A DNA stretch of 37,204 bases. It comes from Chara braunii. Its lineage: Eukaryota > Streptophyta > Charophyceae > Charales > Characeae. Positions 21,165 through 30,847 of the stretch are shown in pieces (the stretch's first letter is position 1; each line of letters starts with the position of its first letter). Location of the stretch: contig BFEA01000108.1 in NCBI GenBank assembly GCA_003427395.1, forward strand, positions 1,129,275-1,166,478. The letters run 5' to 3'. Under the pieces are notes generated by a model. The model was not told where the DNA came from, did not search any database, and saw only the letters and a list, made by a program, of their open reading frames with translations. Made by a program: the position numbers and the translations under genes.

Positions 21165-22085
21165 AGTCAAGCCGTCCAATCTTATGAAACTTGTCTGACT
21201 CAGCCATTGAGTATACACGAACAGGTTGCACAACTACTTCTCTCTTGCTTTTGGGCATACGACTAGGCCGTTCATCTTAGAACAAGGCTTAGTTGCCCAA
21301 AACTATTTAATATCCAACTTATATATACCTCTCTGAGCTTGGTATTCAAAAGTTGGGCATAGGATCGAGCCGTTCATCTTAGAACAAGGTCCGGCCTGTC
21401 CAGGGTCACCTTCAATTATACTCTTAATTATACTCTCTTCATTTTATGATAAGCTACAGCCAGGCCGTCCAATCTTATGGAACACATGCCTGGCTAGCCT
21501 GTTCATACATAGGATAGTATAAAATATAGCCAAAATTTAACCCTTTGGGTTCCAGCATGTGCGAGGCATTGGGCCAGACNCATGCCTGGCTAGCCTGTTC
21601 ATACATAGGATAGTATAAAATATAGCCAAAATTTAACCCTTTGGGTTCCAGCATGTGCGAGGCATTGGGCCAGACCGTCCAATCTTATGGAACTGGTTTG
21701 GTCCTCTGCCAGGTTCGTTTCTCTCTGATCCACTGTGTGCGGCATGAGTCCAAGGCCGTCCAATCTTATGGACATGCCCTGCCCTCAGCAAGGATTATCC
21801 CCTCAGAATAAAACAAGAGGGGGGNTGAGNCGTCCAATCTTATGGACTTNCTCAGACCTCCTCGATCAGAAACAAAAGAANNAAAACAAACCCNAATCAA
21901 ACATGNCAACCAAACCCTCCAATCTTATGGTACAGGTTTGGCCCCTGAAAAGTCGGCCACAGTCAAACCCTCANAATTCAGAGCAATCAGANCGTCCAAT
22001 CTTATGGAACTGGTCTGACTCTCCATGCAATTCAAAAATAAAACACAGCGGTCAGGCCGTCAAATCTTACGGAACTGGCCTGACC
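21165..22085 (+). repeat. hairpin array B: about 10 stem-loops with hexaloop ATCTTA
   Basis: Units occur at 21,165-21,200, 21,249-21,302, 21,367-21,392, 21,458-21,495, 21,667-21,704, about 21,752-21,781, 21,826-21,854, 21,910-21,941, 21,987-22,018 and 22,050-22,085. The loop is ATCTTA in all. Inner stems are CCA:TGG (often GTCCA:TGGAC) or GTTC:GAAC. Outer stems include AGCCAGGC:GCCTGGCT, CCAAACC:GGTTTGG, GGTCAGGCC:GGCCTGACC and TGAG:CTCA. The unit at 21,249 has a third stem, TTTTGGGCA:TGCCCAAAA. The last five units are about 79-83 bases apart, as in array A. Confidence 0.75.
21485..21675 (+). repeat. 95-bp exact duplication split by a single N
   Basis: Bases 21,485-21,579 and 21,581-21,675 are identical and separated only by the N at 21,580. 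A perfect repeat ending exactly at an ambiguous base points to two overlapping contigs joined without collapsing the overlap. A real tandem duplication is possible but less likely. Confidence 0.75.
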
Positions 22086-25000
22086 CCATAGGACCCATTC
22101 ACGCTTAGGCAAAACCACCTTTCACCCACCATTCCCCCATATGCAACCCCTTGTGTTCACAATCTGCCTTCAGGCACTGCCTTCAGGCAGTCAACAAAAA
22201 CTGAGACTGAGATTGCGCACACATTCTTTTACTTAATCTGAGTTGTGTCCTGCCAGTCAACTTAAAGCCAAAATAGGGGTACATACAATATACTCAGTCA
22301 ACCATAGCAAGACGTACAAGTAGGGGTTATATCAGGGTATATAAAAGGAGAAGCAATGGTTACCTTTCAATTCCCTGCCTCCAAAGCCTCGCCTAGGCTC
22401 CGGCAGAGCTCCTGCAATCGGTAGGGCGAACCTCCCACAGAGGCCTTGGCGCGGAGTACGGGTTACAATCCCGCCTGCCGCCTTCCTCTCAGCATCAATA
22501 GAGTAGACTTAGAGTAAGGAGGGCAGAAAGAGAAAATGTTATGACTCTCAGATCCAAGGGTGGTGCGCTCAGACTCGCAAGAGAGGGCCTCGATATCTTG
22601 GATCGTCTGAGGGCCCCGCAATGATGGCCAAACTGTAACAGCGTGGCCAATTCTCGACGTTAAGTTGCCAAGGACAATACTTCACCGACCCCTCTGTCCG
22701 CAGCAATAGCGCCCGCCTTCGCTTTATCCAGCCTGGCCACTTCTTCAAGCCCTGTTCAATCGAGGCCGCCCGACAACCCATAGTAGGCTTTAAACACAGC
22801 ACGATACTCAGTGATAGTCAATAGTAGCAGCAATAACCCGTACCCCACACGCAACAGCAACCCTCAACGGCAACCTACAGCCGACTGTGTGCCATACACA
22901 GCCACAGTCAGGGCACAGTCATCAACAACAGCCGTTACAGCCCGTGCCCCAGTGTAGCGGGCAGCAGCGCTTTGCCCGATCACCAACCACTCGTAGCCAT
23001 AGTCAGGGCCCAGCCTGCAGCCGCCAACAACCCTCCCGCACGGGCTGCTAGCCCTACGCAACCTGTGCGACCAGCAGTAGCGCCCCATAACACGTCTCAC
23101 CCCCCCCCCTCCCTTTTCTCGTGGCCTGTCTTGACCGGCTAGCCAAGCTACACCCCGGCTAACATGTGCCAACCATGCACTATGCAATCGGCGCGGACAC
23201 CCCAACTGCATTACCATGTAACCCTAGCTACACCGTCGTACCGGTCAGCAACTCATGAGCCCCCAGTGCCACGAGCCTCAGCAACCCGGAGCCACCTGCA
23301 GTCCCCAGTAACCAGGAGTTCGGCTACCCGTAGTTCTGTGGCCGCAACAGTCAGCGCAGTACTGCTGCCGGCGCTAAAGACAAAAGGCCGGGGGGGGCAC
23401 GCCTCACACGTTATGGTCATCTCACGTTCGACACGCAGGTTGTTAGCCTCGAAACAGCTTTCACATCGCTCGTATTGGCTAGTCGGGCAACATGCCGACC
23501 AACAGGTAGGTTTCCAACCCCCGCTCAGCTCCCCCGTGCCACGCCCATCACTGCCCCCGGTAAAGCGGAATGGATCTGTCGTCAAAATTCGGCCAGATAC
23601 TCTCGCTCTTACTAGCTTCACCCTCGGGCGCAACTATCAACGATTACCCTGGTAAAACTATTAATCTACTAACTAAACTAACACTGTCATCCCGTTCGCC
23701 ACACCAGGAAACCTCAACCTCGCAGTTTCTCTCTCTCCCGATCCCCACCTACTTCAAACAAGGTAAGCAATTCCTTTCCCCGCCATGCCCATACTCTCGA
23801 TAGCACCGCGCATCGCTTTTCTTAAAAATCCCCTTCCCTACTGATTGCATGGCCAATCCGACTTCAAGTTCGGTGTCGCCCGACCTCAAACCCCCGGGTT
23901 TTAGTCTTTGTTCGTTCGTTTTTATCGAGAACGAACGAACTCAGTTTTTCCTTCCCCGTTCCTCTTCACTTCCGCCATAGCCCTTCGCACCCCTATCCTC
24001 CACTACTCTTTCCATACCGACCTTCTCGCAATTCCGGTCTCAGATTCGGGCTCGCAAGCCCTGAAAACCCCCACATAGCCGCCTTCCCGGCTCGATTCTG
24101 TTACGAATCGAGCAAACAACGCCCCACTGACCGTGCGCGACTCCCTTCTCCGTAGCTCCGCACTCACCCGGTCGCGACCCCCGTCCGGATTCGTCCACCA
24201 ACTTTCACCGTTCGTCACCTTGCCCTTCGTATTCCTGGCAGCAGGCGGACCGCGTTGATGTCTCCCCAGCCTCCTCCTCTTGGATAGCACTTAGCGCTGC
24301 GCATCCTTCCCGACTACCCCGACTGTCGAAAAACTGTCGAAAACTGTTCGATAGACAAAACTCTTCGCCACTCCGACCGATCCTCCCACCTTTACCACTC
24401 CCCCTACGCCGTACTACCACATTTCCGACACCGCCAGCACCCGCCACTCCTTGCACTGTCGCCTCACCTGCAGCCCCACTATACCGGCTGGCCAACTCCA
24501 CCGCCCCTGCCTGAACCTGGCGGGACCCACGACTAGGTCCCCTCCCCTTCTTCGCGCTACCCTTATGCCGGGGAGGCCTCGCGAATCTCCCCCGTATCGC
24601 TCCAACTTTGGCAGATGTCCCGAAGGACCTGGCGCAGGCCGACACCGCCTCCCCCCTAGCCTGTATGCATCTGGCGTGGCCGGCGTCCGGGTCCATTCTA
24701 ATTCTTTGTGCCGCACTCTTACGCAGGGTTGCATAAGTCGTCTTCCCATCACTACGAAAGCCCCGAAGGGCTCAGACCGGGGTAATGCCCCGTGGCGGCG
24801 CCAAAGGCCGCCCGACCTTCCTACCTCCGGTCTATAAGTGGGTTTTGCGGCCGCGAACCAATATCGGGTCTTCAACCAAAAATGGGTCCATAACCCCCGA
24901 ATAAAAAAAATAAAAATTACTAAGAGCGACAAAAAAAACAACCCAGACATCCCGAAACACCGTTGGAGGGTGGAGGAACTGGCCTAGTGCCAAAGGACGG

Positions 25001-25532
25001 GGCCCCGCGACCGGACTCCCTCGACAACACAAAAGGGGGATAGTCCCGCGGGACCCTCAACCCCTTAGCCTCCCGCTGCTCCAGTGTTCCCGCGCCGCCT
25101 GCCGACCTCGATCCCTAAGTCTCCGTAACAGTAGTCCCTTGTCATAGCCTATAGGGCTATGCCCCAGCTTGGGACAACTAGGCGCGGATTCCAATATGAA
25201 ATTGTGTCGCGCCGTGCCCTGGCCTGGGAGCCACAGCCTAGACCCTCCTTTCCCACCTGCAACACCGGCCTACTCGGACCGCGCCGTCACCACCCCGTGT
25301 GCCTAGTGGCGTGCCAGTCCCACCGTCGATCACGCACACCACCCAGAAACGGGCTTTCATCCCCTATACAAAACCGTAGCACGGTCCAGGTCGGTCAACT
25401 AGACCAGCCGCTCACTCTATCAGAAAAATCACGCGCGCGCCTTAAGACTGCGCGCCCACATACCCTGTAACTTAGTCAAGACGGGTCCCGGACGCGACCG
25501 TACCTCGCCCGACTTATGCCGACCAAACCCAT
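22086..25532. other. no gene recognised; GC-rich middle of unit B
   Basis: The interval aligns in patches with 11,306-14,880 and, from about 24,600, with 6,860-7,860. It includes a C run near 23,100-23,115, an A-rich stretch at 24,900-24,945 and GC-rich segments in which frames are open on both strands for more than 100 codons (24,205-24,950). None of these frames has a recognisable domain, and their overlap on both strands argues that base composition keeps them open. Confidence 0.45.
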
Positions 25533-25591
25533 TTTTCTGTCATTTGCAAAAACCAGGGCGGATACCCTTGTAAGGGTATTCGCGCCGACAG
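25533..25591 (-). repeat. block Y, inverted copy
   Basis: This is the reverse complement of 8,186-8,242, including the stem ATACCCTT/AAGGGTAT. In this copy block Y is not next to a full block X. Confidence 0.6.
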
Positions 25592-25747
25592 CCTATCGGA
25601 CTATATTAAGCGACGTCCCCGTCGCTACGCCAAATCAAAAAGCTACAAACTCATTCACACTCCAAATGCTAACGAGAGGGGAACCAATTCCGATTAGCCG
25701 ACAGACTCAGGGTTGAGGCCTCCAACACTCCATGCTTACATAACTAT

Positions 25748-25826
25748 ATGCTGTCGGGGTTCTAACCTGGGTCTCCATTGCCCTGACACTAGGACGCAAG
25801 TGTATTACGCATCGATACTACAGCAT
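25748..25826 (-). ncRNA. tRNA-like cloverleaf, degenerate (SINE head or tRNA pseudogene)
   Basis: Read on the minus strand, a perfect 7-bp acceptor-like stem ATGCTGT/ACAGCAT closes a 79-base segment. Inside it are a 4-bp D-like stem GTAT/ATAC, an anticodon-like stem ACACT/AGTGT with an 8-base loop, and a T-arm-like GGTTAGAACCCC. The T stem has a mismatch, there is only one base between the acceptor and D stems, and the anticodon loop is one base too long, so a functional tRNA is unlikely. No amino acid is assigned. Confidence 0.45.
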
Positions 25827-27330
25827 AAGTTCCAAAGGCCACCTCAAACCATCCTCTCCCCTTTTGTCCTAGACAAACGTCGGCTTCTCGTTGAGTGTCC
25901 CGGCTAGACTCTATCTCGTAAGCAGAGTCACACCCAGGGACGCGGGCCTTAGATGAGACCTCAGAAGGCACTCTCGTCTCCCTCGCGAAAATCCTCACAA
26001 GCAAACATATATATATACATACATAAATCTCCTCTCAGCTCTTTCTGCAGTCTAGTACAAAAACGCTAGGTCTCCATCCTGGCCTACCATAGTCTGGTTG
26101 ATCGAGCCAGATCTACGGCCTACCGCATTGTTATCTTAGCGGCAGTCCCTTCGTTGGTTATGCAACGATAGGTTTTCTCCTGATGGGCATTCAGTCAGGG
26201 CGCCCAAACGACTCGACTTGTATCCCCCGTCATTGCACCAGACTAATTTCCTTGGGGCGTGCATAACCTCTTAAACTCTTACTCTGCTGGTAGACGTGGG
26301 CCCACAGCCAGGTTGTGCTGGCTTGCAGCCATCCAATAGGGGTTGCGCCCTAGGGGTGCTAGCCTTTACCGTCTAGCTTGGTACTCCTCAGTATGCCTTA
26401 GGATTAGCACAGGTGTCTAGGCGGTGCGTCGCAAAACAAACTTACAGGACCAATGCGGGACAACGCAAGGATCTGCCCTACTTTTAAGGGTATTTACCAG
26501 CCCCCTATGGGACAGCATAGAGGGCACGGCCCCTTCTCACAATCACAAACAATTTCACCGCTAGGCTCACACGAGGCCGTGGCTTACTTACTTGATCAGA
26601 GACAGCAGACCACACATCCCACGACATCTTTATGCACTGACTTGCGACCTTCTCAGTTCCACCAATGATTCCAACTCGTAACTCTGGTTCCTTTCGTCAG
26701 ACTTTATCATTCAAACATTGCTTACCATGTCCTTAAATCTATCACCCATTTTTCCCATGAAGGGGGTCTCTCTCAACAGGTCTCCCAGCCACCCCTCTCT
26801 TTACAGGATGGAGTATCACGCGACTTAGGTTACACTGCTGTCAATAAACAACACCCCCACCTTCCATAATCTGAGGGGTCTCAATTATAAAACAACTCAA
26901 CTGAGGGGCCTTCTTATGGGTCGTCTCCCCAACTTAAACGCAAAACAACTCAAACTAAGGGGCCAACTTATGGGTGCCTTTTACAGCTCAGCCATAAACA
27001 TTCGGCATGGTAAGCATCCGAGCCTTATAGGCTCGCAAGACCCCTCAGGGTCCTCATACATCTGTCACAAAAACAACCGCGCTGCCTCCTCTTATACCTA
27101 GCCGTTCCGCCCGCCCATGGGCAGGCCGCACGAGTATACCGAAGAGTAGACGACAACCACAATCACACAATACACATACATGAAATGTATCCCACACATC
27201 TCTCACACAAAGCCCTCATTCATTGGGATAAATCCACACGTATGAGAGTGATCGTGATCGTCACAAGAATAAGTCCCACAGAGTCTGGAATCAAAGATAT
27301 ACTCGAGAGCAAAATATCTCCCTCAAGTAT

Positions 27331-27770
27331 CAATACAACACTCAACTCAAGCTCTCACACACACAATTCCTCGGATATACCTAGGAATAGGATGCCCGCC
27401 CCAGTGAACAACTCAGCACTCAGTTCCCTGTACACTCTACAGGGTGGACTCACATCCCAGATGTTATGGCTCTCAGGATCCAATCAGAAATGTAAAGGAG
27501 GTTTCCAAACCTCCAAACCTAATGTACAAATCACACGGTCACAGGTATCTCACAACTGAATCTCACCCGCCGAACTGTATCACATACAAAACCCAGTGAC
27601 CGATTGAGCCCTGCCACCTATGTATGTACAACTAGACAGGACTCCCACGGCGAACTCAGACGTGCACACCCCTTAGGACCCACTCAACCGACTCAGAGTA
27701 CGTACTTCCCTAACCCGACCTCTGGGTACAGAGGAACTCTAGTCCTACTGTCATATAGACAGGCCAGTCC
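27331..27770. other. no gene; region just 3' of the retrotransposon ORFs
   Basis: Transcribed as part of the element this would be its 3' untranslated region. Two small hairpins are present: CCCTGTA/TACAGGG (27,426-27,444) and the near-palindrome GGAGGTTT/AAACCTCC (27,497-27,514). On the minus strand no convincing polypurine tract followed by TG was found, so the start of a 3' LTR could not be placed. Confidence 0.4.
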
Positions 27771-28190
27771 CTACTCACTCATAGCCTCCTGGTTTTGCCT
27801 ATACAGTTGTGCCCTACCCCCATCTGGAACCCGCTTTACCACTCGCCCCTGTCTGTAGTACATCCTCCCACCACTCTCTGTCACTCTCCCAGCCGCCTTG
27901 TCCTTGAGGAACTTCGGGCATTCAAGAGCCCTATGTACGTCGTCCTTGCAGAAGAAGCACTGATCGTCTGATCTCCCCCGATACCTCCTCTTCTTCTTCT
28001 GGGACCCAGGCAACGGCGGCGTCTCGCTAGTTTCCCTGCTCATCTCGTGGCTCTGGGGCATACTCCATGACTCTGCCGGCTCTGCCTCCATCATCTGGGT
28101 ACTCGGCCCTGCTAGCATCTCACCTCCCTCAGGTCGGTACGCTGGAGTGTCCAATCCCAGTGGCCTACCCCCGCGGACTCCTCCCATCAC
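27771..28190 (-). pseudogene. 3' ORF, C-terminal part with CCHC zinc knuckle
   Basis: This 139-codon segment continues the 3' ORF after a frame change. It overlaps the previous segment by four bases (GTGA) at 28,187-28,190. The frame contains a CX2CX4HX4C zinc knuckle (27,918-27,959; C-FF-C-KDDV-H-RALE-C) preceded by a basic KKKRRYRGR stretch, then a Lys/Arg-rich tail and a stop. A knuckle after a basic patch is the usual nucleic-acid-binding module at the C-terminus of Gag. The GTG at the segment start is not a credible eukaryotic start, so this is read as a continuation after an indel. A programmed frameshift is possible but no slippery site was identified. Confidence 0.75.
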
Positions 28191-29314
28191 AGTCGCCCCT
28201 CGTCCCTATGCAGGTCAGAAGGCTGGGGAGTCACAGCAGTCGCTGGCTCGCTCATAGTTTCCTGCTGCTGCTCTGAGATGTGCTCTCTTGAGTCAGCTCC
28301 AGGAGCCCAGGAGCCTAACTGCATCCTTAGCCCCCCCATCTCTGGCACACGCTCTGGGGTCTTCTGTCTCTGAGGCTCTCCTGACGGCATGTCCAACTCC
28401 ATAGCTGCCACTAACTCATCCAGTTGAGATGCCTCTCCCCCCATTGCCTCCGGCTCAGTGGATGTTGCTGCTCCCGTAAGGGCACCCTCCTGCAACTCCA
28501 AAAGGATCGTAGGGGACTCCTCTGTGGGGCCCCCTTCCTCCACTGGAGGTTGGGGTCTCTGCGCCAGCTCGCCCTCAGGGATCTCAATCGTCATAGGGGT
28601 GGCCTGTTGCGAGGTCAACTCCGTGGGCGTCCTGAAGCTGAACCTCCCCTCCTCGGCCTCCCGCCGTGCTGCCGCCTCTATTGGGTCCAGGAATACCTTC
28701 CCCATACCTCTTTGCTGAGGTGGCTCTGTCGTCCCTTCACGGCCAAAGAGCCCCTGTACCTCCTTCCCCTGGATACCATACCGGCTCTGCTCCGTCCAGT
28801 CGACCACCTTAGTGGCCGAGAGCCTCTCCACCATCGCCGTCATGTCCTGGAGCCTCTTCTCCCATTCCGCTTCCTTGACTTCCATACGGGAGCTCCATGC
28901 TTGGTTCTCTGCCCTCTCTTCTGCCAACTGGGTGGACAATTGTCCCACCTCTAACCTCGAGGCCGCCAACTCATCGCTAAGCATGGAGTACCGTTGGAAG
29001 GATGAGATCGCCACCTCACCTATCCTCCTATCTGCACGCTCAATCTCCATCTTGGCGGCTGAAAATCCCAAGTCCTCTGTCTCTCGTGCCTCGTCCAATC
29101 TTGCACTCCCCTGTCCGACCTCTCGCGACCTCAGGCGAGCAGCATCCCTCTCACCCTCATAGCTGGCCCAGGCCTCGCTAATCCTCTGCTCGCTCGTTAG
29201 AGGGTCAATCGGTGGCTTCGGCGCTTCTCCTGCGGCCTCCATCCTAATCTTCTCCTGGTATAACTCCTCGAGGTGTACCTGCACCCTCGCTCGCTTCTCT
29301 TCTTTCGTCTCCCC
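28187..29314 (-). pseudogene. 3' ORF, coiled-coil segment
   Basis: The segment lies in the same frame as the two upstream segments and is separated from them only by the TAA at 29,315-29,317. Its first half, to about residue 160, is rich in Glu, Ala, Arg and Leu with few Pro or Gly and reads as a long coiled coil, for example around SRLEVGQLSTQLAEERAEN. The second half is Pro, Glu and Thr-rich and probably disordered. Coiled coils can multimerise Gag-like proteins. No enzymatic motif is present. It ends in a TGA at 28,187-28,189, where the frame shifts into the zinc-knuckle segment. Confidence 0.7.
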
Positions 29315-29791
29315 TTATGGCCTCCTTGCCCGCGCCTCATGGGCCTCTCGCAGTGGGTCTCTCTCACTCGTCCCCTCCTCTGTGGGTGGCGACCCTGGCG
29401 GAGGCTCCCCGGATGTCGGCACCTCCACATCCATGTGTTCACCTATAGGCTCAGTTAGTCGTGATGCCATAGTAGTAGGTGTCCTCGCCCTCTCGCCCTC
29501 CTCTGGCCCCACCCGCATCGGAGGTGGCGTAGTAGCTTCCGATGGAGGCCCCAACATCTCCTCCCTGTCCGCCTCAGGAATTCCTTCAGGCCAATACTGC
29601 CGCGCCTGTTCTAGAATCGGGGTAGGAGGAGGGGTATCATCCCCAACAGTGATAACCCCCTCAGTCTGCGGCTCCCTGGGTTCGCGAGACCCCGCCTCAG
29701 GCCCCAGCTCAGGTGGCTCCTCCTCTGGCTCATCCTCTACTGGCTCATACCGTGCCGGTCCGCTCTGGTCCGCTCCCAGCTGTGACACCCC
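29315..29791 (-). pseudogene. 3' ORF, acidic proline-rich hinge
   Basis: The segment is in frame with the upstream part and separated from it by a single TAG at 29,792-29,794. It encodes about 158 residues dominated by Glu, Pro, Gly and Thr, probably an unstructured linker between the capsid-like and coiled-coil parts. The frame has no credible ATG at its start, so independent translation is unlikely. Either the TAG is read through or, more probably, it is a disabling mutation. Confidence 0.65.
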
Positions 29792-30658
29792 CTAGTGGGA
29801 CGCATCGAGATGAGCCTCCAACCTGTCGAGCGGCGTCCTCAACGGCACCGCCTCTCCCCCCTCTGGTAACGTCGACGACGGGCCCCGTAGATCACTGCCC
29901 GTGATTCGGCGAAACTCCACCTGCTCGAGTCCATAGGTCGGGGGTAGCTCCGCCGCCTGAGCTGGCCCCGCGGCCTGAACTGGCTCCACCGCGCGGGCGG
30001 CCTCTGCTGGCCCCTCTCGCTGTGCCAAGGCCTTTCGGCCCCCTCTGGTCGTAGTGGTCCCTCTCGCCTCTGGGCCCCGTGACCTCTTATTCCTTTGTCG
30101 TCTCTCCACCCTGGGCTCTGGTCTCTCGGGCTCCAGTCGTTGAAATGCCTGTCTCAACTGGGCCTGGCAGTCCTCCCAGTCGTGTGCCCTATCCCGGATC
30201 TGCCTCGCCAACGACCTCTCCGCCCTCTGTGTCCAGAGGGGCAGCATCTGCATCCACTCCTCCTGCCCAGTCCCCTGGTCGCGCATATACTGCTCATAGG
30301 CCGGGATGAACTCCTCCGCATTGCCTTCTTCCAATCGAATAGGCATTCCATCCGGTCCCATCGGCGAAGCCCTCAGCATCTGCATCCTCGCCTCCACATC
30401 CTGCCATGTCAACGCCTCCTCTCGAATATGCGCAATAGGCTCCTCGAAGCGCCCAACTCCCCTCAGGTGCCGTATCCTTTCCAGGGTAGACCAGCCCTCC
30501 CGTGTCGCATGTGCCTGGTAGGAGTCCAGAAAAAGCTCTATGTTACCGTCGTCGAAGATAGGCGTAAACTCCCTCCCAACCGGTCTGCGCGAGTCATCCC
30601 CTCCTGATGCTCCCTGAGGCCTCTGTCGTGGCCACGCGCCCCTCCCGCCCCTCTGCAT
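29792..30658 (-). CDS. 3' ORF, N-terminal part with two capsid-like repeats
   Basis: An ATG at 30,656-30,658 (MQRGGRGAW...) opens a 288-residue frame starting about 190 bases after the integrase stop. After a basic Gly/Arg N-terminus come two similar modules, at about residues 35-95 and 108-173. Each starts (D/E)(D/E)GN.E.F...Y and ends near W(Q/E)D, with a helix-rich pattern resembling the capsid domain of retrotransposon Gag. A basic stretch (RRQRNKRSRG) and an Ala/Pro-rich tail follow. The frame starts earlier on non-ATG codons, but the first ATG is the plausible start. Same orientation as pol and too close to it for an intervening LTR, so it belongs to the same element. Function by similarity only: a second Gag-like structural protein. 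Confidence 0.7.
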   Translation of the reverse strand: MQRGGRGAWPRQRPQGASGGDDSRRPVGREFTPIFDDGNIELFLDSYQAHATREGWSTLERIRHLRGVGRFEEPIAHIREEALTWQDVEARMQMLRASPMGPDGMPIRLEEGNAEEFIPAYEQYMRDQGTGQEEWMQMLPLWTQRAERSLARQIRDRAHDWEDCQAQLRQAFQRLEPERPEPRVERRQRNKRSRGPEARGTTTTRGGRKALAQREGPAEAARAVEPVQAAGPAQAAELPPTYGLEQVEFRRITGSDLRGPSSTLPEGGEAVPLRTPLDRLEAHLDASH

Positions 30659-30847
30659 GGCTGTCTTCGAAAAGTCAGACCTGCACAACAGGCGAGAGAA
30701 AGCAAGCAGGCACACAACAAGCTTAGCCCTCGGCTCATCAAGTTTTTATGACAATACACATGCCTTTTCCTACTCCCTCACCTGTCCTGAACATAGCATG
30801 CGATACCTCAAGGACCAGTCTACTCTGAGAAAGGTAGAATTCCTTAC

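Larger units (their letters stand above)
19860..27330 (+). repeat. unit B: long non-coding repeat, second direct copy
   Basis: This is the collinear partner of unit A. It has its own hairpin array (21,165-22,085), a shorter 124-bp array, and no true 45-bp array. The similarity ends near 27,330, about 440 bases short of the last retrotransposon ORF. Part of unit B (24,600-25,530) also resembles 6,860-7,860. No protein domain is seen. The unit may be LTR or untranslated-region sequence of an element related to the gypsy copy to its right, but no boundary supports this firmly. Confidence 0.75.

Noticed and set aside
10417-22085. CRISPR-like reading of the roughly 80-bp spaced arrays
   Set aside because: Repeats are not constant, the variable parts are paired with each other rather than being spacers, and the context is eukaryotic with no cas genes.
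24205-24950. Overlapping 160-180-codon frames on both strands
   Set aside because: GC-rich composition explains open frames on both strands, and the related interval at 6,860-7,860 does not conserve them.
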